Origin: an uncultured Phycisphaerales bacterium
GTDB lineage: Bacteria; Planctomycetota; Phycisphaerae; Phycisphaerales; UBA1924
Length of the DNA: 64,000 nucleotides
Assembly: GCA_937995595.1 (NCBI GenBank)
Contig: CALKJW010000009.1
Span: 1 to 64,000 of the forward strand
Direction of reading: 5' to 3'
Under the pieces are notes generated by a model that worked only from the letters and a program-made list of their open reading frames with translations, did not search any database and was not told the origin of the DNA. Of this stretch, positions 13,678-22,485 are shown one piece after another. The stretch's first letter is position 1. Each line of letters opens with the position of its first letter. The translations under genes and the position numbers were made by a program.

Positions 13678-14829
13678 ATGCTCTTCCCGCTCGGAACCGA
13701 CCGCCCGCTCAGCCGATCGCCGCTGGTCACCCCTGCGCTGATCGGCCTGAACATCGCGGCGTTTCTGGCCCAGATGGCCCTGCTCCGCGCCGACCCGGCC
13801 CGCTACCGCGAACTGCTCGCCGAGCTCTGGGTCTTCCGCGGCGATTTTCACTGGTGGACGCTGGTCACCAGCGCGTTCCTGCACTCGACCGACGCCATCT
13901 GGCACATCCTCGGGAACATGCTCTTTCTCTGGGTCTTCGGTCCCAACATCGAGGACCGGCTCGGGCGCGTCGGCTTCCTGATCTTCTATCTTCTCGGCGC
14001 GGCGGCGTCGGGCTGCACGCACCTGCTCTTCTCGACCAACCCCGCGATCGGCGCGTCGGGCGCGATCGCCGCGTGCACGGGCGCGTACATGGTCATGTTC
14101 CCGCGCACCACCGTGCGGTGCTTCGCGCTGCTGGTGGTGGTCGGTGTCGTTCGCGTGCCCGCGTGGTGGTTCATCGGCTTTGCGATCGCGTGGGACCTGC
14201 TGCTGCAGGGCAGCGGCGCGGCGACGCGCGTCGCGCACGCCGCGCACCTCGGCGGCTACGCCTTCGGCATCTCGGTCAGCCTGCTGCTGCTGGGGCTGCG
14301 CGTGGTGCCGCGAGAGCCCTTCGACCTGTTCTCGCTGGGCCGGCAGGCGTACCGCCGCAGGCAGATCCGCGAAGCGAGCCGGCGCGGCGCGCAGCGCGAC
14401 GACGCGCGCCGCGCGCGGGCCGAGCAGCCCGACCCGCACGTCGAGAGCCTCGCCGCGGCACGCGCCGAACTCACTCGGCTGGTGTCCGCCGGCGATGCCG
14501 CCGCCGCGGGCGCGGCGTACCGGCGTCTGGCCGACCAGTACGGCGACCGACCGGGCGCGGTCACGCTGCCGCGCCGGCACCAGTACGACCTGGCCAACAT
14601 GCTGTACGTCGCCGGGCAGTACGACCTCGCGGCGTACGCCTACGAGCGGTTCATCGAGACCTATCCGACCGATGGCGAGTGCGCGCAGATCCGCGCGCTG
14701 CTGGGGATCATCTGCGCCCGGCAGCTCAACGACCCCGTCCGTGCCAAGGCCCTGATCGCCGAGGCGCTCCCGCACCTGGAGGGCGACGCGCTGCGCCGCG
14801 CCAAGGACGAACTGGCCGGCCTCGGCTGA
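13678..14829 (+). CDS. Rhomboid-family intramembrane serine protease with C-terminal helical domain
   Basis: A 383-residue protein. Residues 15-210 hold six or so membrane segments with the rhomboid signatures HILGNMLFLW (76-85), the nucleophile Ser127 in GASGAIAA and the partner His190 in HAAHLGGYAFG. It should cleave substrates within the membrane. After an Arg-rich linker, residues 250-380 form a helical region with Tyr-x-x-Ala-rich repeats (YERFIETYPTDGECAQIRALLG) that resembles TPR-type tails seen in other planctomycete rhomboids. It is divergent from gltA across a 176-bp gap. Confidence 0.88.
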   Translation: MLFPLGTDRPLSRSPLVTPALIGLNIAAFLAQMALLRADPARYRELLAELWVFRGDFHWWTLVTSAFLHSTDAIWHILGNMLFLWVFGPNIEDRLGRVGFLIFYLLGAAASGCTHLLFSTNPAIGASGAIAACTGAYMVMFPRTTVRCFALLVVVGVVRVPAWWFIGFAIAWDLLLQGSGAATRVAHAAHLGGYAFGISVSLLLLGLRVVPREPFDLFSLGRQAYRRRQIREASRRGAQRDDARRARAEQPDPHVESLAAARAELTRLVSAGDAAAAGAAYRRLADQYGDRPGAVTLPRRHQYDLANMLYVAGQYDLAAYAYERFIETYPTDGECAQIRALLGIICARQLNDPVRAKALIAEALPHLEGDALRRAKDELAGLG

Positions 14830-14878
14830 GCCGCCGCCCCGCTCCCCCGCCATCGCCGCCCCGCGCTACCGTCTGCCC

Positions 14879-15520
14879 ATGCCACGCACACGCGTCAAGA
14901 TCTGCGGCATCCGGGATGAGGAATCCGCCTTCGCCGCGGCCGATGCCGGCGCCGACGCGGTCGGGCTGGTCTTCTACCGCCAGAGCCCGCGGTTCATCGA
15001 GCCCGAGGAGGCGTGGGAACTGGTGGGCATGCTCCCGCCGTTTGTCGCCAGCGTCGGCCTGTTCGTCAACGCGGACATCGACCGCTTCATGAGCATCGAG
15101 GAGACCTGCCCGACCGACCTCTCGCAACTGCACGGGCAGGAGCCGGAGGACCTGGTCCGCCAGTGCGGGCCGAACGTCATCAAGGCCGTGCGCTTCGACC
15201 CGCAGACCATCGCGCGAGAACTCGAACGCTGGGACAAACTCGCCGAGGTCGACGCGCTGCTCATCGATGGTTCCGCGGGCGGCGCGGGCGTGAGTTTCGA
15301 CTGGGCCGCGCTCGCGGCGGTGAAGGACCGCTCCAGCAAGCCGCTCATCCTCGCCGGCGGACTGAACCCGCAGAACGTGGGCGACGCCATCCGCGCGGTG
15401 CGGCCCTGGGGCGTCGATGTCTCCAGCGGCGTCGAGTCGGCCCCGGGCGTGAAAGACCCGGCTCTGATCGAAGCCTTCTGCCGCGCGGTGCGAAGGGCCG
15501 ACGCGGAACTCGACGCATGA
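14879..15520 (+). CDS. trpF: Phosphoribosylanthranilate isomerase
   Basis: A 213-residue TIM-barrel enzyme of tryptophan synthesis, converting PRA to CdRP. The N-terminal RVKICGIRDEE carries the catalytic Cys. Also present are GLVFYRQSPR, LSQLHG, the catalytic Asp in LIDGSAGG and the phosphate-binding LAGGLNPQNV and VDVSSGVE. The length is standard. Its TGA overlaps the next ATG (ATGA, 15517-15520), so aroK is probably translationally coupled. No other trp genes are in the window. Confidence 0.95.
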   Translation: MPRTRVKICGIRDEESAFAAADAGADAVGLVFYRQSPRFIEPEEAWELVGMLPPFVASVGLFVNADIDRFMSIEETCPTDLSQLHGQEPEDLVRQCGPNVIKAVRFDPQTIARELERWDKLAEVDALLIDGSAGGAGVSFDWAALAAVKDRSSKPLILAGGLNPQNVGDAIRAVRPWGVDVSSGVESAPGVKDPALIEAFCRAVRRADAELDA

Positions 15521-16053
15521 CCGCGAGCGGGGCCAATCTCCTGCTCATCGGCCTTCGTGCCTCGGGCAAGAGCACGCTGGGTCGTCTGGTTGCGGCGCGG
15601 CTGTCGCGCCCGTTCATCGACCTCGACGAGCGCACCGCCGCGCGGCTCGGCGAACCGTCTCCCGCCGCCGCGCTGGGCCGCTCCGGCGAGCCGGCGTTTC
15701 GTGCCGCGGAGTCCGCCGCGCTCCGAGAGACGCTCTTTGGTTCCGGGCAGGTCGTCGCTCTCGGCGGCGGCACGCCCACGGCGCCCGGCGCGGCGGAGAT
15801 CCTGCAGCGCGAGCGTGCCGCGGGGCGCGCCGTGATCGTCTACCTGCACGCCGCGCCGGATGTTCTTCGCGCGCGGCTGGCCGCGACCGACGTCGCTTCG
15901 CGTCCCTCGCTCACCGGGCACGGCACGCTCGAAGAGATCGAAGCGCTGTACGCCGGGCGCGACGGGCTGTACCGGCGGCTTGCGGACGTGGTGATTGAGG
16001 TTGAATCCACACCGCCGGACACGCTCGCCGACCGTGTCTCGTCGCTGGGTTAG
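15517..16053 (+). CDS. aroK: Shikimate kinase
   Basis: A 178-residue P-loop kinase that phosphorylates shikimate in the aromatic amino acid pathway. The Walker A loop is GLRASGKST, the shikimate-binding Asp is in FIDLDERTA, and the glycine triplet is LGGGTP. RPSLTGHG carries the lid Arg region. It overlaps trpF by 4 bp, and the pair together serves chorismate/tryptophan synthesis. The family's usual length is 160-190. Confidence 0.9.
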   Translation: MTASGANLLLIGLRASGKSTLGRLVAARLSRPFIDLDERTAARLGEPSPAAALGRSGEPAFRAAESAALRETLFGSGQVVALGGGTPTAPGAAEILQRERAAGRAVIVYLHAAPDVLRARLAATDVASRPSLTGHGTLEEIEALYAGRDGLYRRLADVVIEVESTPPDTLADRVSSLG

Positions 16054-16145
16054 CAGCCTTTCGGCGGTTCGCGGCTCGCTGGACGCGAGAGCGGGAAGGG
16101 GGCCGATTCGCGCCCATCGAACTCCGCTCGCACGATGCTCGCCGA

Positions 16146-16706
16146 TCACTCCTTGGCGCGCGAGAGGTACGAGCCGTCCGCGGTGCTGACGCGGATGGTC
16201 TCGCCGCTTTCGATGAAACCCGGCACGCGGGTCTTCAGCCCCGTCTCGCAGGTCGCGTCCTTGAGTTGGTTCGTGACGGTCGCGCCCTTGATGCCCGGCG
16301 GGCAGTCGGTGATCTGCAGTTCGACCGACGCGGGCAGTTCGATCGTCAGCGGGTTGCCCGCGTGGAAGAGTACGGTCGTCTGCGCGTTGGGCCGGAGGTA
16401 GAGCAGCGCGTCGCCGAGCACCTGCTGCGGGATGACCACCTGGTCGTAGGTCTCGGTGTCCATGAACGTCGCGCCGTGGCTGTCGGAGAAGAGGTACTCC
16501 ATCTGCCGGCGGTCGATGTCGACGACCTCGATCTCCTCGGACGGCTGGCAGCGCTTCTCGATCTGCCCGCCCGACTGCACGTTCTTGAACTTCACGTTCA
16601 CGAACGACCGAAGGTTTCCCGGGTTGCGGAACTCGTAGCCCGAGACCACCCATAGTTTCCCGTCCATCTTCACGCCGTAGCCCGGCCGCAGATCGATCGC
16701 CTTCAT
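16146..16706 (-). CDS. efp: Translation elongation factor P
   Basis: A 186-residue EF-P, which binds between the P and E sites and rescues ribosomes stalled on polyproline. The three beta-barrel domains are complete, with the GFIESGETIRVSTADGSYL C-terminus. In the domain I loop the sequence is NPGNLRS, so the residue equivalent to E. coli Lys34 is Asn31, not Lys or Arg. A beta-lysyl or rhamnosyl modification is therefore not possible at that site. Confidence 0.93.
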   Translation of the reverse strand: MKAIDLRPGYGVKMDGKLWVVSGYEFRNPGNLRSFVNVKFKNVQSGGQIEKRCQPSEEIEVVDIDRRQMEYLFSDSHGATFMDTETYDQVVIPQQVLGDALLYLRPNAQTTVLFHAGNPLTIELPASVELQITDCPPGIKGATVTNQLKDATCETGLKTRVPGFIESGETIRVSTADGSYLSRAKE

Positions 16707-16817
16707 GCTTCACGTCCCGTTGCCAAACCGTGTATCGTGTCCGACGCCCAAGCCCCCGACCGCCGGGCCGAGGCCCACCCCGGCCGAACGGGCCCGATGT
16801 TAGGCCGCGCAGCGAGC

Positions 16818-17300
16818 ATGGTGAACCCGCTCTCCAAACTCCGCGCGTTGCCCCTCGGCCCGATCGCGGTCGCGGCCGCCCTCGCGTCGGCCGCGGCCGT
16901 GCTGGGCGGCTGCAACGCCGAGACCGGCTGGTTCCGCACGCCGGGCGGTCCGAGAACCGCCGTGGTCGTCAGCGTGCGCGACGCCGCGACGCACGAGCCG
17001 GTTCGCGGCGCGCACTGCGCCGCGGAGACCCTGAGCCGGAACCACCCGTTCTCCGTCGCCTCGATCATGTGGCAGACCATGGACAGCGAGAGCACCGGCC
17101 AGACCGACGGATCGGGCTCGGTGAGGCTGGTGGTCCTTGCCGACCGCCAGTACCGCCTGCAGGTCTGGCCCCGGGGCGGCGCGCCGGTGACGTTCTTCCA
17201 CGCCGAGCCCGCGCCGCTGCCGTTGGGCGTGTGGCTCAGGGCCCAACTGCCGCCCGGATCGGACCCCGGCATCGAGGCCCGAATCGACCCGGCGCACTGA
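16818..17300 (+). CDS. Probable lipoprotein, unknown function
   Basis: A 160-residue protein. ATG 16818 is chosen because it puts a hydrophobic signal directly before LGGC, a lipobox; a longer in-frame version from 16737 would bury it. The mature part begins with a beta-strand stretch (AVVVSVRDAATHEPVRGAHC) that looks like a carboxypeptidase-regulatory or Ig-like fold, with GQTDGSGSVRL as its second strand. I recognise no named family. It would be anchored in the inner or outer membrane. Confidence 0.6.
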   Translation: MVNPLSKLRALPLGPIAVAAALASAAAVLGGCNAETGWFRTPGGPRTAVVVSVRDAATHEPVRGAHCAAETLSRNHPFSVASIMWQTMDSESTGQTDGSGSVRLVVLADRQYRLQVWPRGGAPVTFFHAEPAPLPLGVWLRAQLPPGSDPGIEARIDPAH

Positions 17301-17323
17301 CGCCGCGCACGTTCACACGTTCT

Positions 17324-18805
17324 TCACTTCGTCGCGCCGACCGTGAGCGCGGCCTTGGCGGCCTTGGGCGCCGGGGGAGCCTGCTGGTGCATCCGCCGGG
17401 CGCGGTGGGCCGACCAGTCCTTGACGGCGAGGTCCGGCGCATCGGGCGTCGCGGCGTGGACGCGGATGATGTCGTAGGTGTTGTTGCGCTGCGCCGGCGT
17501 GAAGCCCGCGTCGCGGATCAGCCGGCACAGCACGGCCTCGTCGAGGCAGTACGTCGTGCCCGCGCTGGAGACGACGTTCTCCTCCATCATCACGCTGCCC
17601 ATGTCGTTGGCGCCGAAGGCCATCGCGACCTGCCCGACGTGCGGGCCCGTCGTCACCCACGATGCGCCGATCGAGTAGATGTTGTCGAGGAACAGCCGCG
17701 AGAGCGCCTGCGTGCGCAGGTAGTCGGTCGCGCTGCTCATGCGGACGCGCCGGCCGAACGACGGCACGCGCTCCAGCACCTGCTCGCTGCTCAGCGCGTT
17801 CTCGCCCCGGATCGTGCCGTTGAGGTCCGCCAGCACGTCGCCGGCGAACTCGCCCAGCCGCCCGGGCGCGGCGAAGTCCTCGTCGCGCGCGCCGAAATCC
17901 GGCACGCGCCCCAGCGGCGTGTTCTCACGCTGGAACGGCCAGGAGATGAACGCCTTGTAGTGGCCGACGGGTGGCGATTGGCGCTCCGCGGCGGTCCCGT
18001 CGCGGAGCGACGGGGTACCCAAGGCCCGGTCCTGCCACCGCCGGACCAGCCACATGTGGTGCACGCGGTCGGCCAGGCCCTCGATGTGCCCGAACATCAT
18101 CGTCGCGCTGGTGAACATGCCCAGTGTGTGCGCGACGTACATCGTCGTCAGCCACGCCTCGGCGTCGCACTTGCCCAGGCCGATCTTGCGGCGAACGTGG
18201 TGAGCGAAGATCTCGCCCCCGCCGCCGGGCACCGAGTCGAGCCCCGCGTCGCGCAGCCGCACCATCACCCAGCGCAGTTTGGCCTCCAGCGTGTCGCCGG
18301 GCGGGTCGAAGAACTGCACGAACTCGATGAACTCGGGCGGGCTGAAGGCGTGCACGTGCACGCCGGGGAAGCGCGACCTGATGCCGCTCAGCAGATCGAC
18401 GTACCACTCCAGCGGCAGCGCGGGGTTCATCCCGCCCTGCATCAGGATCTGCGTCCCGCCGATCGCGACCAGTTCGGCGATCTTGTCGTAGATCGCCTGC
18501 TTGTCGAGCGTGTACGCGTCGTGGTCGTCGGCGTCGCGCCGAAAAGCGCAGAACGTGCACCGCGCGGTGCACACGTTCGTGTAGTTGATGTTGCGGTCGA
18601 TCACGTACGTCCGCAGGTCGTCGCCGTGCAGCGTGCGGCAGCGGGCGTCGGCCGCGCGGCCCAGTTCGTGCAGCGGCAGCGTCCGCAGCGCCGCAAGGCC
18701 CTGCTCGGGCGTCAGCCGCGCCTGCCCCGCGGCGACCGCGTCGAGCAAACCGGGGTCGTCGGCGCTCAGGTCCGGGTGCTCGGGCGGCGGGGTGTAGATG
18801 GTCAT
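17324..18805 (-). CDS. mqnC: Cyclic dehypoxanthinyl futalosine synthase
   Basis: A 493-residue radical SAM enzyme of the futalosine menaquinone route that cyclises dehypoxanthinyl futalosine. The cluster motif is Cys79-x3-Cys83-x2-Cys86 in NYTNVCTARCTFCAF, the form seen in MqnC rather than MqnE. GGMNPALPLEWY, FSPPEF and FGANDMGSVMMEENVVS are family blocks. Usual members are near 360-390 residues. Two inserts here, about 18 residues before the FISWPFQRENTPL block and about 60 after it, account for much of the excess. No other mqn gene is in the window. Confidence 0.88.
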   Translation of the reverse strand: MTIYTPPPEHPDLSADDPGLLDAVAAGQARLTPEQGLAALRTLPLHELGRAADARCRTLHGDDLRTYVIDRNINYTNVCTARCTFCAFRRDADDHDAYTLDKQAIYDKIAELVAIGGTQILMQGGMNPALPLEWYVDLLSGIRSRFPGVHVHAFSPPEFIEFVQFFDPPGDTLEAKLRWVMVRLRDAGLDSVPGGGGEIFAHHVRRKIGLGKCDAEAWLTTMYVAHTLGMFTSATMMFGHIEGLADRVHHMWLVRRWQDRALGTPSLRDGTAAERQSPPVGHYKAFISWPFQRENTPLGRVPDFGARDEDFAAPGRLGEFAGDVLADLNGTIRGENALSSEQVLERVPSFGRRVRMSSATDYLRTQALSRLFLDNIYSIGASWVTTGPHVGQVAMAFGANDMGSVMMEENVVSSAGTTYCLDEAVLCRLIRDAGFTPAQRNNTYDIIRVHAATPDAPDLAVKDWSAHRARRMHQQAPPAPKAAKAALTVGATK

Positions 18806-19021
18806 GGCGGGGCGCTCCGTGGCGAGTTTTCAGCGATTATTGAAAGTACACACTGTCGAGTCCACGCCGCATGTCTGCGGGCCGATTGCCGTCCGATAAT
18901 GCCCAGATTGAGCAGAATCGGTCGAGGTCGGCGGCGTGAACTGGCCGCGACCCAATGATGTATCATCTTCTTGGCGGGCGTCGCCGAAGCGCATCGGTAC
19001 CGACCGGAGTGACCCACACCC

Positions 19022-19360
19022 ATGGCCAAAGCCGCGAACAAATCGTTCGAACAGCTGGGCATTCCTCTTCACGGCGTGGTGTACCGGGATGGGAACCACT
19101 GGGTATCCCACTGCCTGGAACTGGACATTGTCGGTCAAGGCCGCACGCCGCAAAGTGCCTTCAAGAACAGCCTCGAGATGTGCATGGTGCAGATCGAGGA
19201 TGCGCTCGCTGTCGGCGATTTGCAGTCGATTATCCGCCCTGCACCGGCTGAGTACTGGGCATTGTTCTATCGCGCCGCAAGGGGCCCGAAACTCTGCGAC
19301 CATGGGGCTCGACGTCCGGTGGATAGCGTCGAGTTTCGAGAACTCTGTCCGGCCGACTGA
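19022..19360 (+). CDS. hicB: HicB-family antitoxin
   Basis: A 112-residue protein with the degraded RNase H-like HicB fold: GVVYRDGNHWVSHCLELDIV, then GRTPQSAFKNSLEMC and a helical IEDALAVGDLQSI. HicB normally binds and silences HicA and represses its own promoter. The last 25 or so residues are not family-like. Its TGA is directly followed by the ATG of the hicA frame at 19361, so the two are one transcript. The antitoxin-first order is the reverse of many hicAB operons. Confidence 0.8.
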   Translation: MAKAANKSFEQLGIPLHGVVYRDGNHWVSHCLELDIVGQGRTPQSAFKNSLEMCMVQIEDALAVGDLQSIIRPAPAEYWALFYRAARGPKLCDHGARRPVDSVEFRELCPAD

Positions 19361-19616
19361 ATGCCCGATCGCCCGCTCAAGTGCCGTGACCTACGCAGGC
19401 TGCTCGCGCAGTTCGGTATCGTGGAAGATGTGTCGCGCGGCAAGGGCTCCCACAGGATGTTCAGCGGCGTCGTCGATGGGAGGGAGGTTCGATATCCAAT
19501 CCCCCTGTCACAGCGAGGGCGATGAACTCGCACGCCAGTATGTGAAAGCCGTTCGGCGCGCTTTCCGGCTCACAGAGGCCGACGGGACTGCTGACGAAGT
19601 CTTCTACGGCGATTGA
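19361..19616 (+). pseudogene. hicA: HicA-family toxin, frameshifted
   Basis: From ATG 19361 the frame reads 54 residues with DLRRLLAQFGI and RGKGSHRMF, the HicA fold with its catalytic His at residue 31, and stops at TGA 19523-19525. The missing C-terminal half (SEGDELARQYVKAVRRAFRL) continues in the next frame to TGA 19616. Removing one base from the C5 run at 19501-19505 restores a continuous 84-residue protein reading YPIPCHSEG. HicA is an mRNA interferase, so the shift should disarm it. A sequencing error in the C run is the alternative. Confidence 0.75.
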
Positions 19617-19870
19617 ACATCGAACTCGAACTCAAGCGGCATGCGGCTCCGTCTGAGATCGGGTCATCCCACCACCAACGAGCGCGCTGACAGAGGCACG
19701 GCGTCCGAGAACCGGGCCACTGACAAACCGCGCCGATTCTCACGGCACTCCGGCCCACAAGGGCTGCCCGTAAACCCTTATCCGCCAATGGGTTTTGTTG
19801 ATCCGGCCGATCCCGGCTCCGCACGGCGCGCCGCCCGCTGGTCTCACGCGCGCCCATCGGAGACCCGCCC

Positions 19871-20860
19871 ATGCCCCCCAAACCCCATGTCTGCGCCGCC
19901 GTTCGCCAACTGCGAGGCTGGGTGACGCTCGCGGCGACGCTCGTCGTTCTCGCGGGCATCACGCAGGCGCTGACCTTCGGCTTCGTGCACTTCACCGACG
20001 TCCGCACCGCGGCGATCGTGCCCGCCCCGCCCACCGACCTCACGGTGATCGGCGGCACCGCGCCGCTGCAGGGGCCCGGCAAGACGGTGGAGATCCCCGA
20101 GCACAACGCCCGCGCGGCGGTCGGCGGGATCAGGTCCTCGGCCGCGGCCGCGCCCGCCGCGGTCGATGTCAACACGGCGCGGACCGGCTGGGACCTTGTC
20201 CTGCACCGGGCCAGCGCGCTGGCGTGCGGCATCGGCGGCCTCGCGGCGGTCGCGCTCATGCTCATGTGCATGATGGGCGTGGCGGTGGCCGGCGGCGGCG
20301 CGGTGCCGGGCGTCGAGCGCGTCGTCACCGCGGCGGTGTGGTCGGTCGTCCTGGCGGGCATGGCCGTGCCGCTGGGCGACCTCATGCCGTCGCTGCCCGC
20401 GCCGGGCGTGTTCGTCGGCTACGAGTCCATGACGGCGCGCAGCGCCCTGTGGAGCAGCACCGGCGCCGGCGCGGCGGGCACGCTGGCGCAGTGGGTCGTC
20501 GCGCCGCTGGTCGCTTCCGCCGCCGCCGCGCTGATCGCGCTGTGGTTCCGCACGGGCGTCGCGCGCGGCGTCATCATCACCAGCGTCAGCGAACTGGACG
20601 AGATGGCGGAGCGCGAAATGGCGCAGATCCGCAAGCGCGGCGTGACCGCCGCCGTCGGCAAGAGCGTCGGTGCGCTCAACCGAGCGCTGGGCGAGAACGA
20701 CACCCCGGCCCAGCCGCACCCGGCCGAGGACGCAGTCGATGCGGCGACCGAGATCGCCGCGTCGCTGGCGCGCGAGAGCGGCGGGCCGCGTCTCAACGCC
20801 GCGGGCAAACTCGTCGGCGGGCGCAGCGCGGTGGACAGTGGGTACAAGCGGCTGATCTGA
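19871..20860 (+). CDS. Hypothetical membrane protein
   Basis: A 329-residue protein with an N-terminal hydrophobic segment (residues 17-40), a polar extracytoplasmic stretch to about 110, three further hydrophobic segments between about 115 and 225, and a charged helical cytoplasmic tail (ELDEMAEREMAQIRKRG). No family recognised. It converges with the alpha/beta-hydrolase gene across a 31-bp gap. The function cannot be inferred from its neighbours. Confidence 0.6.
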   Translation: MPPKPHVCAAVRQLRGWVTLAATLVVLAGITQALTFGFVHFTDVRTAAIVPAPPTDLTVIGGTAPLQGPGKTVEIPEHNARAAVGGIRSSAAAAPAAVDVNTARTGWDLVLHRASALACGIGGLAAVALMLMCMMGVAVAGGGAVPGVERVVTAAVWSVVLAGMAVPLGDLMPSLPAPGVFVGYESMTARSALWSSTGAGAAGTLAQWVVAPLVASAAAALIALWFRTGVARGVIITSVSELDEMAEREMAQIRKRGVTAAVGKSVGALNRALGENDTPAQPHPAEDAVDAATEIAASLARESGGPRLNAAGKLVGGRSAVDSGYKRLI

Positions 20861-20891
20861 GCGCGGCGGCGCGACGCACGCTCGCGGGTGC

Positions 20892-22238
20892 CTACTTCTT
20901 CGGCCGCGCCTCCAGCGGCAGCGGCGGGCTCCAGTCGGCGCGGGCGATGCCCGGCGCGGGCCAGCCCCACGTGTTGCCGTGCCTGTCCGCCCTGCCCGTG
21001 AAGTGCCGCACGATCAACCGGTGCAGCATGTCCATGTTCGGCAGGATGCCGTGGAACCCCGACGCGGCGGAGAGCACGCGGTCGCCCACTTCCCAGTAAC
21101 TGTAATCGTCGGGCGTGACGCACACGACGCACCGCTCCGGCAGGAACGCCGGCAGCGCGCCCTCGAACGGCACCGTGCCGTCGCCGGTCAGCCGCCACTC
21201 CGCCGCGGGCCGCTTGGCGTCGCGCCAGTGGTTCACGCGGTCGTCCGACGCAAGGTCAAAGTCCGGCGTCGCGGCGGTGCCGCCGATCCTGAGCCGCACG
21301 CGCGTCTTGGACCCCACGCCCACCACGCACAGCCAGTCCTCGGGCTTGAGGCCGGCGTCCGACAGTTTGAACGACTCGATGCGGTCGCGGTGCGCCTCGG
21401 CCGCGCCGAGCAGGCTCTTGAACAACTCGCGCGCCTGCTCGGCCCGGTCCTTCGATTCCAGCCCGTGCAGGCGCACGAACTCGGTCAGCGTCCGCACCAC
21501 GCCCGGCTGCCACGCCGCGGGGTCGTAGAGCGAACCGGGCACGCCCGCGGGCGACTGCGAGATCGCGCCCTTGAACCGCGGCAGGAGGTGGTACAGCGCG
21601 GGCGTGAGGCGGGCCGCCTCGCGGTCGCGAGAACTGGCGTCGGGCTGGCCGAGGTTCGCCGTGCCCGCGGCGATCTTCAGCACCGCTTCGAACGAGCCGC
21701 GGTACGGCGTCGCAAGCGTCGCCACCTTGCCGACGCGCGCCTTCCTGCCCAGCCGCTGCAGGCACCCCGTGATGACCATGCCGCCCATCGAGTGGCCGAC
21801 AAGGTCGACGCGGGGTGAGTGGGCCCAGCCCTCGGCAACGTAATGTCGCATCAACTTCGTCCGCTGGATCACCTCGTCGATGAACTCGGCCAGCGCGGCC
21901 TCGATTGAGTCCAGCGGCTGGCGCCAGTCGTAGCCGAAGGGATACACCGGCGCCGGCCGGTCCTCCCTCTCGCGCAGGTTGTAGCGGAGTTCTTCGATCA
22001 ACTCCCGGTACGCGACCTCGAAGACCTGGTCGGCCCGCACGCGCGCGGGCTGGGCCAGTTCGTACCACGCGCCGCGCGGGCTGTCCTTCATGATGTCCGG
22101 GTTGTCCGGGTGCAGCGTCGCGCGGCGGTAGTCCCTGGTCATCACGCTCCACACGACCTCCGGCGGGAGCGCGTACTCGTCGCGCAGGTACGTCGCGGTG
22201 ATGCCGGGGACGACGACGACGGGGTTGGCAAGGGGCAC
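20892..22238 (-). CDS. LCAT-like alpha/beta hydrolase (putative lipase/acyltransferase)
   Basis: A 448-residue protein of the lecithin:cholesterol acyltransferase-like alpha/beta-hydrolase group. VVVVPGITATYLR forms the first strand and oxyanion region, YPFGYDWRQ is typical of the group, Ser150 in LVGHSMGG is the nucleophile, and GDGTVPF and a late His (SGFHG) can supply Asp and His. No signal peptide is visible. GTG 22238 has GGAG 6 bases upstream and starts 21 bases after the stop of the 66-residue gene, so it is probably the last gene of the YEATS-like cluster. It would cleave lipid or ester bonds. The substrate is unknown. Confidence 0.75.
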   Translation of the reverse strand: MPLANPVVVVPGITATYLRDEYALPPEVVWSVMTRDYRRATLHPDNPDIMKDSPRGAWYELAQPARVRADQVFEVAYRELIEELRYNLREREDRPAPVYPFGYDWRQPLDSIEAALAEFIDEVIQRTKLMRHYVAEGWAHSPRVDLVGHSMGGMVITGCLQRLGRKARVGKVATLATPYRGSFEAVLKIAAGTANLGQPDASSRDREAARLTPALYHLLPRFKGAISQSPAGVPGSLYDPAAWQPGVVRTLTEFVRLHGLESKDRAEQARELFKSLLGAAEAHRDRIESFKLSDAGLKPEDWLCVVGVGSKTRVRLRIGGTAATPDFDLASDDRVNHWRDAKRPAAEWRLTGDGTVPFEGALPAFLPERCVVCVTPDDYSYWEVGDRVLSAASGFHGILPNMDMLHRLIVRHFTGRADRHGNTWGWPAPGIARADWSPPLPLEARPKK

Positions 22239-22259
22239 GGGACGCTCCGAATGCGGGGC

Positions 22260-22460
22260 TCATGGGTTGGGGAACGAGTCCGTCGTGCCGTCGCGGTACA
22301 CGATGCACCAGCGTGTCCTGCCCGATGGCAGCGTCTGAAGGAAGATCTCGACGATGTCCTCGTCCATCGGCGCCAGGATCGCCGACAGGTTCGAGTTCCG
22401 ATCACGTCTTGCCGCGCGATCGTTCGGATCGGGCTTTGTAAAACGGATGTCCGCCGCCAT
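22260..22460 (-). CDS. Small conserved-looking protein, 66 residues
   Basis: Starts at ATG 22460 with GGAGGA 7 bases upstream. The N-terminus is charged and polar, followed by a compact block (MDEDIVEIFLQTLPSGR, then TRWCIVYRDGTTDSFP) that looks like a small beta-rich fold. No family recognised. It lies 25 bp after the 343-residue lipoprotein gene and 21 bp before the hydrolase, so it belongs to the same transcript. The size would suit an inhibitor, adaptor or immunity-like partner, but nothing shows that. Confidence 0.6.
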   Translation of the reverse strand: MAADIRFTKPDPNDRAARRDRNSNLSAILAPMDEDIVEIFLQTLPSGRTRWCIVYRDGTTDSFPNP

Positions 22461-22485
22461 ACTCGATTCCTCCAACCAGTTCACC

